Assembly: GCA_017309275.1 (NCBI GenBank)
Contig: JAFKLT010000065.1
Location: 1-49,592, forward strand
Direction: 5' to 3'
Origin: Sphingomonadales bacterium
GTDB taxonomy: Bacteria > Pseudomonadota > Alphaproteobacteria > Sphingomonadales > Sphingomonadaceae
DNA length: 49,592 bases
Part shown: one piece after another, positions 40,829-49,346 of the stretch
Numbering within the stretch: the stretch's first letter is position 1
How the letters are laid out: each line of letters starts with the position of its first letter
Translations under genes and position numbers: made by a program
The notes under the pieces: generated by a model
Database searches by the model: none
What the model saw: the letters and a program-made list of their open reading frames with translations, nothing else
Told to the model about the DNA's origin: nothing

Positions 40829-41036
40829 TTTTCGCCTCCGCGATCAACCGGTCCAATTCGCCGATAACCGCCGTAACCTCGGCCTTCAGAGCCGTCTGGT
40901 CATCGGGGTTCGATTCGGAGGAGGCGGGTTCGGGGGCAGGGCGGGTCGCCCGTTCCGTCAGCGCCTTTTCGATCCGGCTGAGTGCGCGTTCGATGCGGCC
41001 GATGGCCAGGCTGGATTCGTCGAGATCGAGTTCCAT
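40821..41036 (-). CDS. Small coiled-coil protein upstream of zapA
   Basis: The 71-residue product is charged and heptad-like (ESSLAIGRIERALSRIEKAL, later LKAEVTAVIGELDRLIAEAK) with a Pro/Glu-rich linker between two helices. No family is recognised with certainty. Its stop overlaps the zapA start by eight bases. Position and coiled-coil form suggest a partner of ZapA in FtsZ-ring assembly, comparable in kind to ZapB, but this is inference. An in-frame GTG lies two codons upstream of the ATG used. Confidence 0.75.
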   Translation of the reverse strand: MELDLDESSLAIGRIERALSRIEKALTERATRPAPEPASSESNPDDQTALKAEVTAVIGELDRLIAEAKNG

Positions 41037-41193
41037 GATCACGAGGTAGCAGCGCGGCGGGAGGGGTGCAATCGCCTCTCCACGCCGAAATGCGTGCTAT
41101 TTTATGCCGCCAGCGGTTGACTCCTGCCCCCACCCCCGCAAAGGGCTGTCCCCACCGAATCCGGCCACCTTCCTATCTTCATCCGGGGGAATA

Positions 41194-43161
41194 ATGACAC
41201 TGCCCGAACGTCAGCTCGCCAACGCAATCCGCGCGCTTGCGATGGACGCCGTACAGGCGGCGAACAGCGGCCACCCCGGGATGCCGATGGGCATGGCCGA
41301 TGTCGCCACCGTCCTATATTCGGATTATCTGAAATTCGATCCGACCGATCCGAAATGGGCCGATCGCGACCGATTCGTCCTGTCGGCAGGCCATGGCTCG
41401 ATGCTGGCCTATGCCACGCTGAATCTGGCGGGCTATGCGCGGCCGACGATCGACGACATCCGCAATTTCCGTCAGATCAACAGCCCGTGCGCCGGCCATC
41501 CCGAGAATTTCGAGCTCGAAGGCGTCGAAACGACGACCGGCCCGTTGGGGCAGGGGCTTGCGACCGCCGTCGGCATGGCGATCGCCGAGCGTCACCTCAA
41601 CGCGCTTTACGGCGATGCGCTGGTCGACCACCGCACCTGGGTGATCGCGGGCGACGGGTGCCTGATGGAAGGCATCAACCACGAAGCCATCGGCCTGGCC
41701 GGCCATCTGGGCCTCGGCCGCCTGATCGTGCTGTGGGACGACAACAAGATCACCATCGATGGATCGACCGACTTGTCGACCAGCGAGGATGTGAAGGCGC
41801 GCTATGCGGCGACTGGCTGGCACGTCGACGGATGCGACGGGCACGACCCCGCCGATATCCGCCGCGCGATCGATGCGGCGCTGGCCGACAATCGCCCCTC
41901 GCTGATTGCTTGCCGGACGCTGATCGGCTTCGGATCGCCGAACAAGCAGGGCACGTCGGCAACGCACGGTTCACCGCTCGGCGCCGATGAAGTCGCCGCA
42001 ACGCGCGAAGCGTTGGGCTGGACCGCCGAACCCTTCGTCATTCCGGCCGATTTCGCGGCGGCATGGGCGGCCTTCGGCGAAAAGGGCAAGAAGCTTCACG
42101 CGGAATGGAACGATCGCCTCGCAACCAGCGATAAGAAAAGCGATTTCCAGGATCGCCTTGGTGGCAAGGTGACGCCGGGCGACGCCTTCAAGGCCTATCT
42201 CGACGGACTGGTCGCCGAACCCCCGAAGGTCGCGACCCGCAAGGCCTCCGAAAACACGCTGTCGGCGCTGACCGCCGATATCGATGCGCTTTTGGGCGGC
42301 AGTGCCGACCTGACCGGTTCGAACAATACCAAAACTTCGTCGACGAAGCCGTTGACAAAAGGCGACTATTCGGGCCGCTACATCTACTACGGTATCCGTG
42401 AATTCGGGATGGCCGCCGCGATGAACGGCATGGCGCTGCACGGCGGCGTCATTCCTTATGGCGGCACATTCCTGGTCTTTGCCGATTATTGCCGCGCCGC
42501 GATCCGCCTGTCGGCGCTGCAGCGTCAGCGCGTCGTCTATGTCATGACGCACGACAGCATCGGCCTGGGCGAAGACGGGCCGACGCACCAGCCGATCGAG
42601 CATCTTCAGTCGCTTCGCGCCATGCCGAACCTCCTCGTCATGCGGCCCGCCGATGCGGTCGAGACCGCCGAATGCTGGGCGATCGCACTCGCGCAGTCGG
42701 ACCGGCCGTCCTTGCTTGCATTGACCCGCCAGAACCTCCCTCCGCAACGCCATGACGTCACGGAAAATCTTTGCCTGAAAGGCGGTTACCGCCTTCGCGA
42801 TGCTTCGGCTTCGCGGAAGGTCGTACTCGTCGCAACGGGCTCGGAAGTGTCGCTGGCGATCGATGTGGCGAATGCTCTGGAAGCCGCCGGTCATGGTGCC
42901 GACGTCGTCTCGATGGTTTCGACCGAATTGTTCGACGAACAGGATGCCGCCTATCAGGCCGATATCCTGCCGGCCGATGCGCTGATCGTCTCGATCGAGG
43001 CGGGTACGACGTTTGGCTGGGAGCGCTATACGGGCCGCCACGGCCTGCGCTTCGGTATCGACAGCTTTGGCGCCTCGGCACCGATCGACGACCTGTACAA
43101 GCATTTCGGTCTGACCGTAGATGCAATCACCCCCAAGATTCTGGCAAAGCTCGGCAATTAA
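41194..43161 (+). CDS. tkt: Transketolase
   Basis: This thiamine-diphosphate enzyme exchanges two-carbon units between pentose- and hexose-phosphate sugars. The 655-residue protein shows the transketolase set: N-terminal AVQAANSGHPGMPMGMA, TPP motif GDGCLMEGINHEA, RDRFVLSAGHGS, and the second-domain stretch YIYYGIREFGMAAAMNG with the catalytic glutamate, followed by VMTHDSIGLGEDGPTHQP. The start at 41194 is behind GGGGGA (41185-41190). The gene starts a central-carbon run: gap follows after 36 bases and pgk after another 17. The 157-base gap upstream, divergent from the small coiled-coil gene, should hold the promoter. Confidence 0.97.
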   Translation: MTLPERQLANAIRALAMDAVQAANSGHPGMPMGMADVATVLYSDYLKFDPTDPKWADRDRFVLSAGHGSMLAYATLNLAGYARPTIDDIRNFRQINSPCAGHPENFELEGVETTTGPLGQGLATAVGMAIAERHLNALYGDALVDHRTWVIAGDGCLMEGINHEAIGLAGHLGLGRLIVLWDDNKITIDGSTDLSTSEDVKARYAATGWHVDGCDGHDPADIRRAIDAALADNRPSLIACRTLIGFGSPNKQGTSATHGSPLGADEVAATREALGWTAEPFVIPADFAAAWAAFGEKGKKLHAEWNDRLATSDKKSDFQDRLGGKVTPGDAFKAYLDGLVAEPPKVATRKASENTLSALTADIDALLGGSADLTGSNNTKTSSTKPLTKGDYSGRYIYYGIREFGMAAAMNGMALHGGVIPYGGTFLVFADYCRAAIRLSALQRQRVVYVMTHDSIGLGEDGPTHQPIEHLQSLRAMPNLLVMRPADAVETAECWAIALAQSDRPSLLALTRQNLPPQRHDVTENLCLKGGYRLRDASASRKVVLVATGSEVSLAIDVANALEAAGHGADVVSMVSTELFDEQDAAYQADILPADALIVSIEAGTTFGWERYTGRHGLRFGIDSFGASAPIDDLYKHFGLTVDAITPKILAKLGN

Positions 43162-43197
43162 GGACCGGCTCGCCCCACGCAGAAAGGAAATTTCGAG

Positions 43198-44205
43198 ATG
43201 GCAGTGAAGGTTGCAATCAACGGTTTCGGACGCATCGGCCGCAATGTGGCGCGCGCGATTCTCGAACGTACCGACCACGATCTCGAACTGGTGTCGATCA
43301 ACGACCTGGGCGACGCAAAGGCGAATGCCCGCCTGCTGCGTAATGACTCGGTGCACGGCGCCTTCAACGGCACCGTCGAAGTCGACGGCAATGACCTGGT
43401 GATCAACGGCAAGCGCATCCAGGTGACCGCCGAGCGTGACCCGGCCGCTTTGCCGCATGCCGCCAATGGCATCGACATCGTGATGGAATGCACCGGCTTC
43501 TTCACCAACAAGGCCGGCGGCCAGAAGCACCTCGACGCAGGCGCAAAGCGCGTCCTGATCTCGGCGCCCGCCAAGGAAGTCGACCTGACTGTCGTCTATG
43601 GTGTCAACGACGACAAGATCACCGGCGAGCATCTGATCATTTCGAACGCGTCGTGCACCACCAACTGCCTCGCGCCTTTTGCGAAGGTGCTGCACGAGGC
43701 GATCGGTATCGAGCGCGGTCTGATGACCACGATCCACGCTTATACCAACGACCAGAAGATCCTCGACCAGATCCATGACGATCCGCGTCGTGCCCGCGCC
43801 GCCGCGATGTCGATGATCCCGACCTCGACCGGTGCGGCCGTTGCCGTCGGCCTGGTCCTGCCCGAACTGAAGGGCAAGCTCGACGGATCGTCGATCCGCG
43901 TTCCGACCCCGAATGTGTCGGTCGTCGACCTGACGTTCACGCCGCTGCGCGACACCACCAAGGAAGAGGTCAACGCGGTCCTGAAGGCGGCTGCCGAAGG
44001 TCCGTTGAAGGGCGTGCTGGGTTATACCGAGGAACCGCTGGTTTCGATCGACTTCAACCACAATGCCGCCAGCTCGACCATCGACAGCCTGGAAACCGCG
44101 GTTATCGACGGTAAGCTGGTGCGCGTGCTGAGCTGGTACGACAATGAATGGGGCTTCTCGAACCGCATGATCGACACGGCGGGCGTGATCGCCAAGTTCC
44201 TCTGA
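43198..44205 (+). CDS. gap: Type I glyceraldehyde-3-phosphate dehydrogenase
   Basis: GAPDH oxidises glyceraldehyde 3-phosphate to 1,3-bisphosphoglycerate with NAD(P). The 335-residue product has the nucleotide-binding start [12 protein letters not shown], the active-site cysteine in [12 protein letters not shown], the phosphate-binding [12 protein letters not shown] and the C-terminal [12 protein letters not shown]. The ribosome site GAAAGGAAA stands just before ATG 43198. It lies between tkt and pgk in one operon. Confidence 0.97.
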   Translation: MAVKVAINGFGRIGRNVARAILERTDHDLELVSINDLGDAKANARLLRNDSVHGAFNGTVEVDGNDLVINGKRIQVTAERDPAALPHAANGIDIVMECTGFFTNKAGGQKHLDAGAKRVLISAPAKEVDLTVVYGVNDDKITGEHLIISNASCTTNCLAPFAKVLHEAIGIERGLMTTIHAYTNDQKILDQIHDDPRRARAAAMSMIPTSTGAAVAVGLVLPELKGKLDGSSIRVPTPNVSVVDLTFTPLRDTTKEEVNAVLKAAAEGPLKGVLGYTEEPLVSIDFNHNAASSTIDSLETAVIDGKLVRVLSWYDNEWGFSNRMIDTAGVIAKFL

Positions 44206-44222
44206 ACCAAAGGAAAGCAGCG

Positions 44223-45419
44223 ATGACCGCGTTCAAGACTCTGGACGACATTGGCGACGTCACCGGCAAGCGCGTGCTGGTGCGCGTCGACCTGAACGTA
44301 CCGATGATCGACGGCGCGGTCGGCGACAAGACGCGGATCGAGGCAGCGATGCCGACGATCCGCGAATTGTCGGACAAGGGCGCGATCGTCCTGCTTCTCG
44401 CGCATTTCGGGCGGCCGAAGGGCGCGAAGAACCCGACCCAGTCGCTGAGCCTTGTCATGGGTGGGGTCGAGGATGTTCTGGGCCATTCGGTGATGTTCAT
44501 CCCCGAATGCGTCGGCGACGGCGCCAAGGCAGGTGTCGCGGTGCTTGCCCCCGGCGACGTCGCGGTGCTGGAAAACACGCGCTTCTATCCCGGTGAAGAA
44601 AAGAACGATCCGGCCTTTGCCGACGCGCTCGCCGAGATCGGCGACCTGTACGTCAACGATGCCTTCTCGGCTGCGCATCGCGCGCATGGTTCGACCGAGG
44701 GCATCGCCCACCGGCTGCCCGCCTATGCCGGCCGCGCGATGGAAGCCGAGCTGAAGGCGCTCGACGCCGCACTCGGCAATCCGGCGCACCCGGTCGCCGC
44801 GGTCGTCGGCGGCGCCAAGGTTTCGAGCAAGATCGACGTGCTGCGCAATCTGGTCGGTCAGGTCGACCATCTGATCATCGGCGGCGGCATGGCAAACACC
44901 TTCCTCGCCGCGCGCGGGGTCGATGTCGGCAAGTCGCTGTGCGAGCATGATCTGGTCGATACGGCGAACGCGATCTTTGACAGCGCCGATGCCGCGGGCT
45001 GCACCATCCACTTGCCCTATGATGTGGTGGTCTCCAAGCAGTTCGCGCCCAATCCGCCGACGCGCACGGTCAATGTCCATGAGGTTGCGGCGGACGAAAT
45101 GATCCTCGACGTCGGCCCCGCCGCGGTCGAGGCGCTGGGCGATGTCCTGAAAAATTGTCGCACGCTTGTCTGGAACGGCCCGCTCGGCGCGTTCGAGACG
45201 CCGCCGTTCGACACGGCGACCGTCGCCCTTGCCAAGACCGCCGCGGCGCTGACGCGCGAAGGTTCGCTGATCTCGGTCGCGGGCGGTGGCGACACGGTCG
45301 CGGCGCTCAATCATGCCGGCGTGGCCGGCGACTTTACCTTCGTTTCGACCGCAGGCGGTGCCTTCCTGGAATGGATGGAGGGCAAGCCGCTCCCTGGGGT
45401 GGATGCACTGAAGGACTGA
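44223..45419 (+). CDS. pgk: Phosphoglycerate kinase
   Basis: PGK moves phosphate from 1,3-bisphosphoglycerate to ADP. The 398-residue product starts [20 protein letters not shown] with the conserved RVDLNVPM substrate loop, followed by [29 protein letters not shown] and the C-terminal nucleotide loop [11 protein letters not shown]. The start at 44223 is behind AAAGGAAAG. It follows gap by 17 bases. Confidence 0.97.
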   Translation: MTAFKTLDDIGDVTGKRVLVRVDLNVPMIDGAVGDKTRIEAAMPTIRELSDKGAIVLLLAHFGRPKGAKNPTQSLSLVMGGVEDVLGHSVMFIPECVGDGAKAGVAVLAPGDVAVLENTRFYPGEEKNDPAFADALAEIGDLYVNDAFSAAHRAHGSTEGIAHRLPAYAGRAMEAELKALDAALGNPAHPVAAVVGGAKVSSKIDVLRNLVGQVDHLIIGGGMANTFLAARGVDVGKSLCEHDLVDTANAIFDSADAAGCTIHLPYDVVVSKQFAPNPPTRTVNVHEVAADEMILDVGPAAVEALGDVLKNCRTLVWNGPLGAFETPPFDTATVALAKTAAALTREGSLISVAGGGDTVAALNHAGVAGDFTFVSTAGGAFLEWMEGKPLPGVDALKD

Positions 45420-45446
45420 TCGTTTCAACACTGGGGGGTATTGGAC

Positions 45447-45806
45447 ATGAAGAAGATTCTGGCTGCGTTGATGCTCGCGAGCGTTGCCGTTCCGGCGGCC
45501 GCCCAGGACTTCCCCGGCGCGTTGATCGCCGAATTCTATATGTCCGAATTCTCGATCCCGAAGGGATGGGAACTCTCGTACAAGGGCGCGGAGCGGGGCG
45601 TGCAGGTCTTTATCATGGACCGTGATCTCGACGCGCATCCCCAGACGTCGTTCCTGCAGCCGATCAACCAGATGCAGCGCCTGATGTGCGGCGACGACGA
45701 ACTCAAGCAAATGGTCGCCGATGGCCTGGTTGTTCGCGTCGATACGCGCGACAAGCGCAACGGGAAGAAGAGCCTGGTCGAAGGGCCGACGCTGACCCGC
45801 TGCTGA
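45447..45806 (+). CDS. Small secreted protein of unknown function in the glycolytic run
   Basis: The 119-residue product has a signal peptide (MKKILAALMLASVAVPAAAQ) and about 100 mature residues with two cysteines (LMCGDD and the C-terminal LTRC), which could form one disulfide. No family is recognised. It starts 27 bases after pgk, behind GGGGGG (45433-45438), and a TTG two codons earlier is an alternative start. A periplasmic protein inside a glycolysis operon is unexpected; it may simply be carried by the transcript. Confidence 0.75.
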   Translation: MKKILAALMLASVAVPAAAQDFPGALIAEFYMSEFSIPKGWELSYKGAERGVQVFIMDRDLDAHPQTSFLQPINQMQRLMCGDDELKQMVADGLVVRVDTRDKRNGKKSLVEGPTLTRC

Positions 45807-45813
45807 CGTTCGG

Positions 45814-45894
45814 GCAGCCCGCGGGCTGCGCCATTAACCTTGCGCATTTGCATCCCCCGCAAGGGGTCGCTATGCGCGCCGCCACATACGTATG
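45814..45894 (+). promoter_or_regulatory. Cluster of palindromes before the class I aldolase gene
   Basis: Three elements lie in this 106-base gap. GCAGCCCGCGGGCTGC (45814-45829) is a perfect 16-base palindrome. CCTTGCG (45838-45844) pairs with CGCAAGG (45858-45864). CATACGTATG (45885-45894) is a ten-base palindrome 18 bases before the start. None has a T-run. They could be operator sites or an mRNA structure separating the aldolase from the genes upstream. Confidence 0.4.
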
Positions 45895-45912
45895 CAAAGC
45901 CACGGAGACGTT

Positions 45913-46800
45913 ATGACCGCCAATGCCGACATGCTGGAACAGATCAAATCGGGCCAGGGCTTCATCGCCGCGCTCGACCAGAGCGGCGGTTCGACGCCCA
46001 AGGCGCTGAAGGGCTATGGCATCGAGTCCGATGCCTTTTCGAACGACGAGGAAATGTTCGGACTGATCCATGACATGCGTAGCCGCATCGTCACCGCGCC
46101 CTGCTTCAACGGCGAAAAGGTCATCGGTGCGATCCTGTTCGAACGCACGATGGACGGCGACGCCGGCGGCAAGCCGGTTCCGGCCCTGTTGTGGGATCGC
46201 GGCGTGGTGCCGTTCCTGAAGGTGGACAAGGGCCTGGAAGATGAGGCCGACGGCGTCCAGCTTATGAAGCCGAACCCCGGCCTTGACGACCTGTGCGAAC
46301 GCGCCGTCGCCAAGGGTGTGTTCGGCACCAAGATGCGCAGCGTCGTCAATCTTGCAAATCCCGCCGGGATCAAGGCTATCGTCGATCAGCAGTTCGCCGA
46401 AGCCGCGCGCATTGCATCGCACGGCCTGGTCCCGATCATCGAGCCCGAAGTGAACATCAAGAGCGCCGAGCGCGATGCGGCCGATCGCCTGTTGCTCAAG
46501 GAAACGCTCGCAGCGCTCGACGCATGGGAGGGCGCGCCGGTGATGTTGAAGCTGTCGCTTCCCACCGAGGCGGGCCTGTTCCAGCCGCTTGTCGACCATC
46601 CGAAGGTTCTGCGTGTCGTTGCGCTGTCGGGCGGCTTTGCCCGCCCCGAAGCCTGCGTCGAACTGGCGAAGAACCCCGGTATCATCGCCAGCTTCAGCCG
46701 CGCGTTGCTGGAGGATCTGCGGCACCAAATGAGCGACGAGGAATTCAACGCCTCGCTCGGCGGCGCGATCAACGAAATTCACGCCGCCTCGGTGGCTTAG
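45913..46800 (+). CDS. Class I fructose-bisphosphate aldolase
   Basis: This aldolase splits fructose 1,6-bisphosphate into two triose phosphates by a Schiff-base mechanism without metal. The 295-residue product shows IAALDQSGGSTPKALKGYGI near the start, LLWDRGVVPFLKVDKGL in the middle (Lys in the barrel) and VMLKLSLPTEAGLFQP with the likely Schiff-base lysine. The start at 45913 matches the family; an in-frame TTG/ATG exists upstream at 45892. It is downstream of tkt-gap-pgk, giving a linked set of triose and pentose enzymes. Confidence 0.93.
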   Translation: MTANADMLEQIKSGQGFIAALDQSGGSTPKALKGYGIESDAFSNDEEMFGLIHDMRSRIVTAPCFNGEKVIGAILFERTMDGDAGGKPVPALLWDRGVVPFLKVDKGLEDEADGVQLMKPNPGLDDLCERAVAKGVFGTKMRSVVNLANPAGIKAIVDQQFAEAARIASHGLVPIIEPEVNIKSAERDAADRLLLKETLAALDAWEGAPVMLKLSLPTEAGLFQPLVDHPKVLRVVALSGGFARPEACVELAKNPGIIASFSRALLEDLRHQMSDEEFNASLGGAINEIHAASVA

Positions 46801-46802
46801 TG

Positions 46803-47459
46803 ATGGGAGAGAGGTGGCAAGCCGTCGACGATTACATCGCCGGGAAGCTTCTCGGCGCCGACGACGCGCTTGCCGCCACTCTCGCAAATAACGCGGCGCA
46901 AGGGTTGCCGCCGATCGACGTATCGCCTGCGCAAGGCAAGATGCTCTTCCTGCTCGCGCAGATGGCGGGAGCGAAGCGCATTCTCGAGGTTGGAACGCTC
47001 GGCGGCTATTCGACGATATGGCTGGCACGGGCGCTCCCCGACGGCGGCGAACTGGTCACGCTGGAGCTCGAGGCGCATCACGCGGCCGTCGCGCGCGAGA
47101 ATTTCGCGCGCGCGGGACTTTCCGACCGGATCGATGTCCACGTCGGCCCTGCAGCGGCAAGCCTCGCCGCGATGGGCGACGAAGAGCCCTTCGACTTCGT
47201 GTTCATCGACGCCGACAAACAGAGCAACGCGCATTATGTCGACGAAGCGATCCGCCTCGGGCGGCGCGGCATGACGATCATCGTCGACAATGTCGTGCGC
47301 GAAGGTGGCGTGCTCGACAGCGATAGCGGCGACGAACGGATCGAGGGCACGCGCGCGTTGTTCGACATGCTCAGCGTCCATCCGCGCCTCGACGCCACCG
47401 CGGTCCAGACGGTGGGGGCCAAAGGCTGGGACGGCTTCGTCCTGGCGCGCGTGCGTTAA
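46803..47459 (+). CDS. SAM-dependent O-methyltransferase
   Basis: The 218-residue protein matches the class I O-methyltransferase family (caffeoyl-CoA/catechol type): the SAM-binding ILEVGTLGGYSTIWLARALP, the acidic VTLELEAHH, and the metal-site FDFVFIDADKQSN with a downstream IIVDNVVREGG. The ligands for a divalent metal are Asp from FIDADK and Asp-Asn from VDN. The substrate is unknown. It follows the aldolase stop with only two bases between and so is co-transcribed. Its stop overlaps the end of the convergent lipoprotein gene by a few bases. Confidence 0.93.
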   Translation: MGERWQAVDDYIAGKLLGADDALAATLANNAAQGLPPIDVSPAQGKMLFLLAQMAGAKRILEVGTLGGYSTIWLARALPDGGELVTLELEAHHAAVARENFARAGLSDRIDVHVGPAAASLAAMGDEEPFDFVFIDADKQSNAHYVDEAIRLGRRGMTIIVDNVVREGGVLDSDSGDERIEGTRALFDMLSVHPRLDATAVQTVGAKGWDGFVLARVR

Positions 47460-47857
47460 AGCCCGCCGGCGAAGCGGAACGAGAAGCGATAATCCTGCGG
47501 CTTGATGGCGGTGTCGGTACGTTTTTCGGGGCGGACCGATTCGAGCGTGAACTGGCCGTCGGCAAGCTGCGTCGGTTCGCCGAGCGTCGCTTCGAATGTC
47601 TGTTTTTCGCCATTGCCGCGGATCCACAGCATCTCGACGCGGACGCGACCGGCCCAGATGCAGCGCGCGTTCATCGGGCAGCGGCTGTCTTCCAGCACCT
47701 TCACAGGCTGGACGATCGGGCCGTCGACATAGGCGCGCTGGCCGAGTGCGACGTCGCTGCCGTCCCGAAGCGGGGTCTGCTGGCTCGTCGCGGCGCAGGC
47801 GGAAAGGGCGAGCGCGGCGATCGTCATCGAAAGGCCGAGGCGAGGGAAGTTCTGCAT
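47456..47857 (-). CDS. Lipoprotein of unknown function
   Basis: The 133-residue product starts MQNFPRLGLSMTIAALALSAC; the lipobox Leu-Ser-Ala-Cys puts the lipidated cysteine at residue 21. The mature part has two further cysteines in DSRCPMNARCIWAGRVRVEM, a pattern seen in small uncharacterised lipoproteins of sphingomonads, and several beta-like strands to the end. No enzymatic motif. The gene is convergent with the O-methyltransferase and divergent from thiE, 35 bases away. Confidence 0.82.
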   Translation of the reverse strand: MQNFPRLGLSMTIAALALSACAATSQQTPLRDGSDVALGQRAYVDGPIVQPVKVLEDSRCPMNARCIWAGRVRVEMLWIRGNGEKQTFEATLGEPTQLADGQFTLESVRPEKRTDTAIKPQDYRFSFRFAGGL

Positions 47858-47892
47858 TTGCCCGAGTCTGCCGCCCTCGCTATGAACCCGCC

Positions 47893-48531
47893 ATGACCAC
47901 GACCGCCAATGCCGCCCGCTGCCAGCTTTACCTGATCTCTCCGCTCGACGTCGGCGGCGATTTCCCGGCGAAACTCGAAGAAGCCCTTGCCGCCGCGCCG
48001 GTTGCGGCGTTCCAGTTTCGCGTCAAGGACATGAGCCAGCATGAGGCGGCGCGCCTTGCCGAGCCGTTGCAGGCGATTTGCGCCGCGCACGAGGTCGCGT
48101 TCATCGTCAATGACGACATGGCGCTGGCGAAACGGCTGAACGCCGATGGCGTGCATCTGGGGCAGGGCGATGGCGATCCGAAGGAGGCACGGCGCTTGCT
48201 CGGTCCCGATACGCAAATCGGCGTCACCTGTCACAATAGCCGCCATCTGGCGATGGATGCGGGCGAGGCGGGGGCCGATTATGTGGCGTTCGGCGCCTTC
48301 TTTCCGACCAGCACCAAGGCAGTCGAGCATCGCGCCGATCCCGAAATCCTGACCTGGTGGCAGGGGTTGTTCGAACTGCCCTGCGTGGCGATCGGCGGGA
48401 TCACGATCGACAATGCACAGCAGCTTGTCGATGCCGGCGCCGACTTTCTGGCGGTTTCAGGCGGCGTCTGGGCTTACCCCGAGGGCCCTGCTGCGGCGGT
48501 GCGCGCGTTCGATAAGCTGCTGGCGGGGTGA
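47893..48531 (+). CDS. thiE: Thiamine phosphate synthase
   Basis: ThiE joins the pyrimidine and thiazole phosphates into thiamine phosphate. The 212-residue TIM-barrel protein has FQFRVKDM, FIVNDDMALAKRLNADGVHLGQGD (the pyrophosphate/Mg site), IGVTCHN, YVAFGAFFPTSTK and a C-terminal VAIGGITIDNAQQLVDAGADF. It supplies the cofactor of tkt and of the branched-chain E1, both in this window. Its stop overlaps the GTG of the next gene (GTGA). Confidence 0.94.
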   Translation: MTTTANAARCQLYLISPLDVGGDFPAKLEEALAAAPVAAFQFRVKDMSQHEAARLAEPLQAICAAHEVAFIVNDDMALAKRLNADGVHLGQGDGDPKEARRLLGPDTQIGVTCHNSRHLAMDAGEAGADYVAFGAFFPTSTKAVEHRADPEILTWWQGLFELPCVAIGGITIDNAQQLVDAGADFLAVSGGVWAYPEGPAAAVRAFDKLLAG

Positions 48532-49040
48532 GGCGGGCGGTCGCCCGCTCGCTGGGCGCGGCGGCGATTCTCGCTGCGACGGTTGCGGCGTTCAAAGGGG
48601 TGGCCATCGTCATCCCGGTGGAGGGGCTGAAGGCGTCCGACCTTGTCGATAGCTGGAGCAAGTCGCGCGCCGGAGGGCGCGTCCACCGCGCGATCGATAT
48701 CCAGGCCCCGCTGGGCACGCCGGTGCTGGCCGCGATGGACGGACGGATCGAAAAACTGTTCGCGTCGAAGCGCGGCGGCCTGACCATCTATCAGCGGTCG
48801 GCCGACGGCAGGCTGATCCTCTATTACGCGCACTTGCAGGGCTATCGGCGCGGCCTGGCCGAAGGGCAGGAGGTCGAGCGGGGGCAGGTGATCGCAACCG
48901 TCGGCGCGAGCGGCAATGCCGACCCCGCCTTTCCGCACCTGCACTTCCAGATTCTGGAGACGGTGCCAGGAAGCGGCTGGCAGGACGGCGAGCCGGTCAA
49001 TCCCTATCCGCTGCTGACGGGAAGGCGCGCGCTTCCCTGA
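48528..49040 (+). CDS. M23 family metallopeptidase
   Basis: The 170-residue product has an uncleaved-looking N-terminal hydrophobic segment (about 8-29), then a LytM/M23 domain. The zinc ligands are H53 and D57 (HRAID) and H139 (HLHF), with H102 (YAHLQ) and H137 as catalytic helpers, so the site appears complete. It is probably a periplasmic peptidoglycan endopeptidase. The start is GTG 48528, overlapping the thiE stop (GTGA). Confidence 0.9.
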   Translation: MRRAVARSLGAAAILAATVAAFKGVAIVIPVEGLKASDLVDSWSKSRAGGRVHRAIDIQAPLGTPVLAAMDGRIEKLFASKRGGLTIYQRSADGRLILYYAHLQGYRRGLAEGQEVERGQVIATVGASGNADPAFPHLHFQILETVPGSGWQDGEPVNPYPLLTGRRALP

Positions 49041-49045
49041 ACCGC

Positions 49046-49219
49046 TCAGCCGAGCGGGTGGTCGCGCTCGATCGCATGGGCGGGGTCGCTGCCGCACGGT
49101 GCGGCGGGCGCATCCTTGCGCCAGCCGAACAGCCCGGCACAGGGCGTGGGCCGCTTCGATGCCTTGGCGGGCACAGGCGGGAGCAGGGGAGGCTGCTTGG
49201 AAAGGTCGGTATTCATCAT
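49046..49219 (-). CDS. Small hypothetical protein, 57 residues
   Basis: Starting at one of the tandem ATGs (49219/49216), the frame encodes a hydrophilic product with a Pro/Lys-rich beginning and CAGLFGWRKDAPAAPCGSDPAHAIERDHPLG at the end, split here for clarity: the two cysteines flank GWRKDAPAAP. No family is recognised. The gene is convergent with the M23 gene. It may be real because coding-like composition and a plausible start are present, but the evidence is weak. Confidence 0.45.
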   Translation of the reverse strand: MMNTDLSKQPPLLPPVPAKASKRPTPCAGLFGWRKDAPAAPCGSDPAHAIERDHPLG

Positions 49220-49346
49220 GGCTGGTCTTATGAATCGCGGGCGACGGGAGATATTGGATCGATACGTCAAATCGGCTTCGGTTCGTCGCCTTTTTGCTTG
49301 TCTACCGGCGTAACTGCTCGCAACACGGCGCATTGGGAGGATCACC

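Noticed and set aside
41971-44061. A 696-codon minus-strand frame opposite tkt and gap
   Set aside because: Antisense to two highly conserved enzymes and lacking any recognisable domain.
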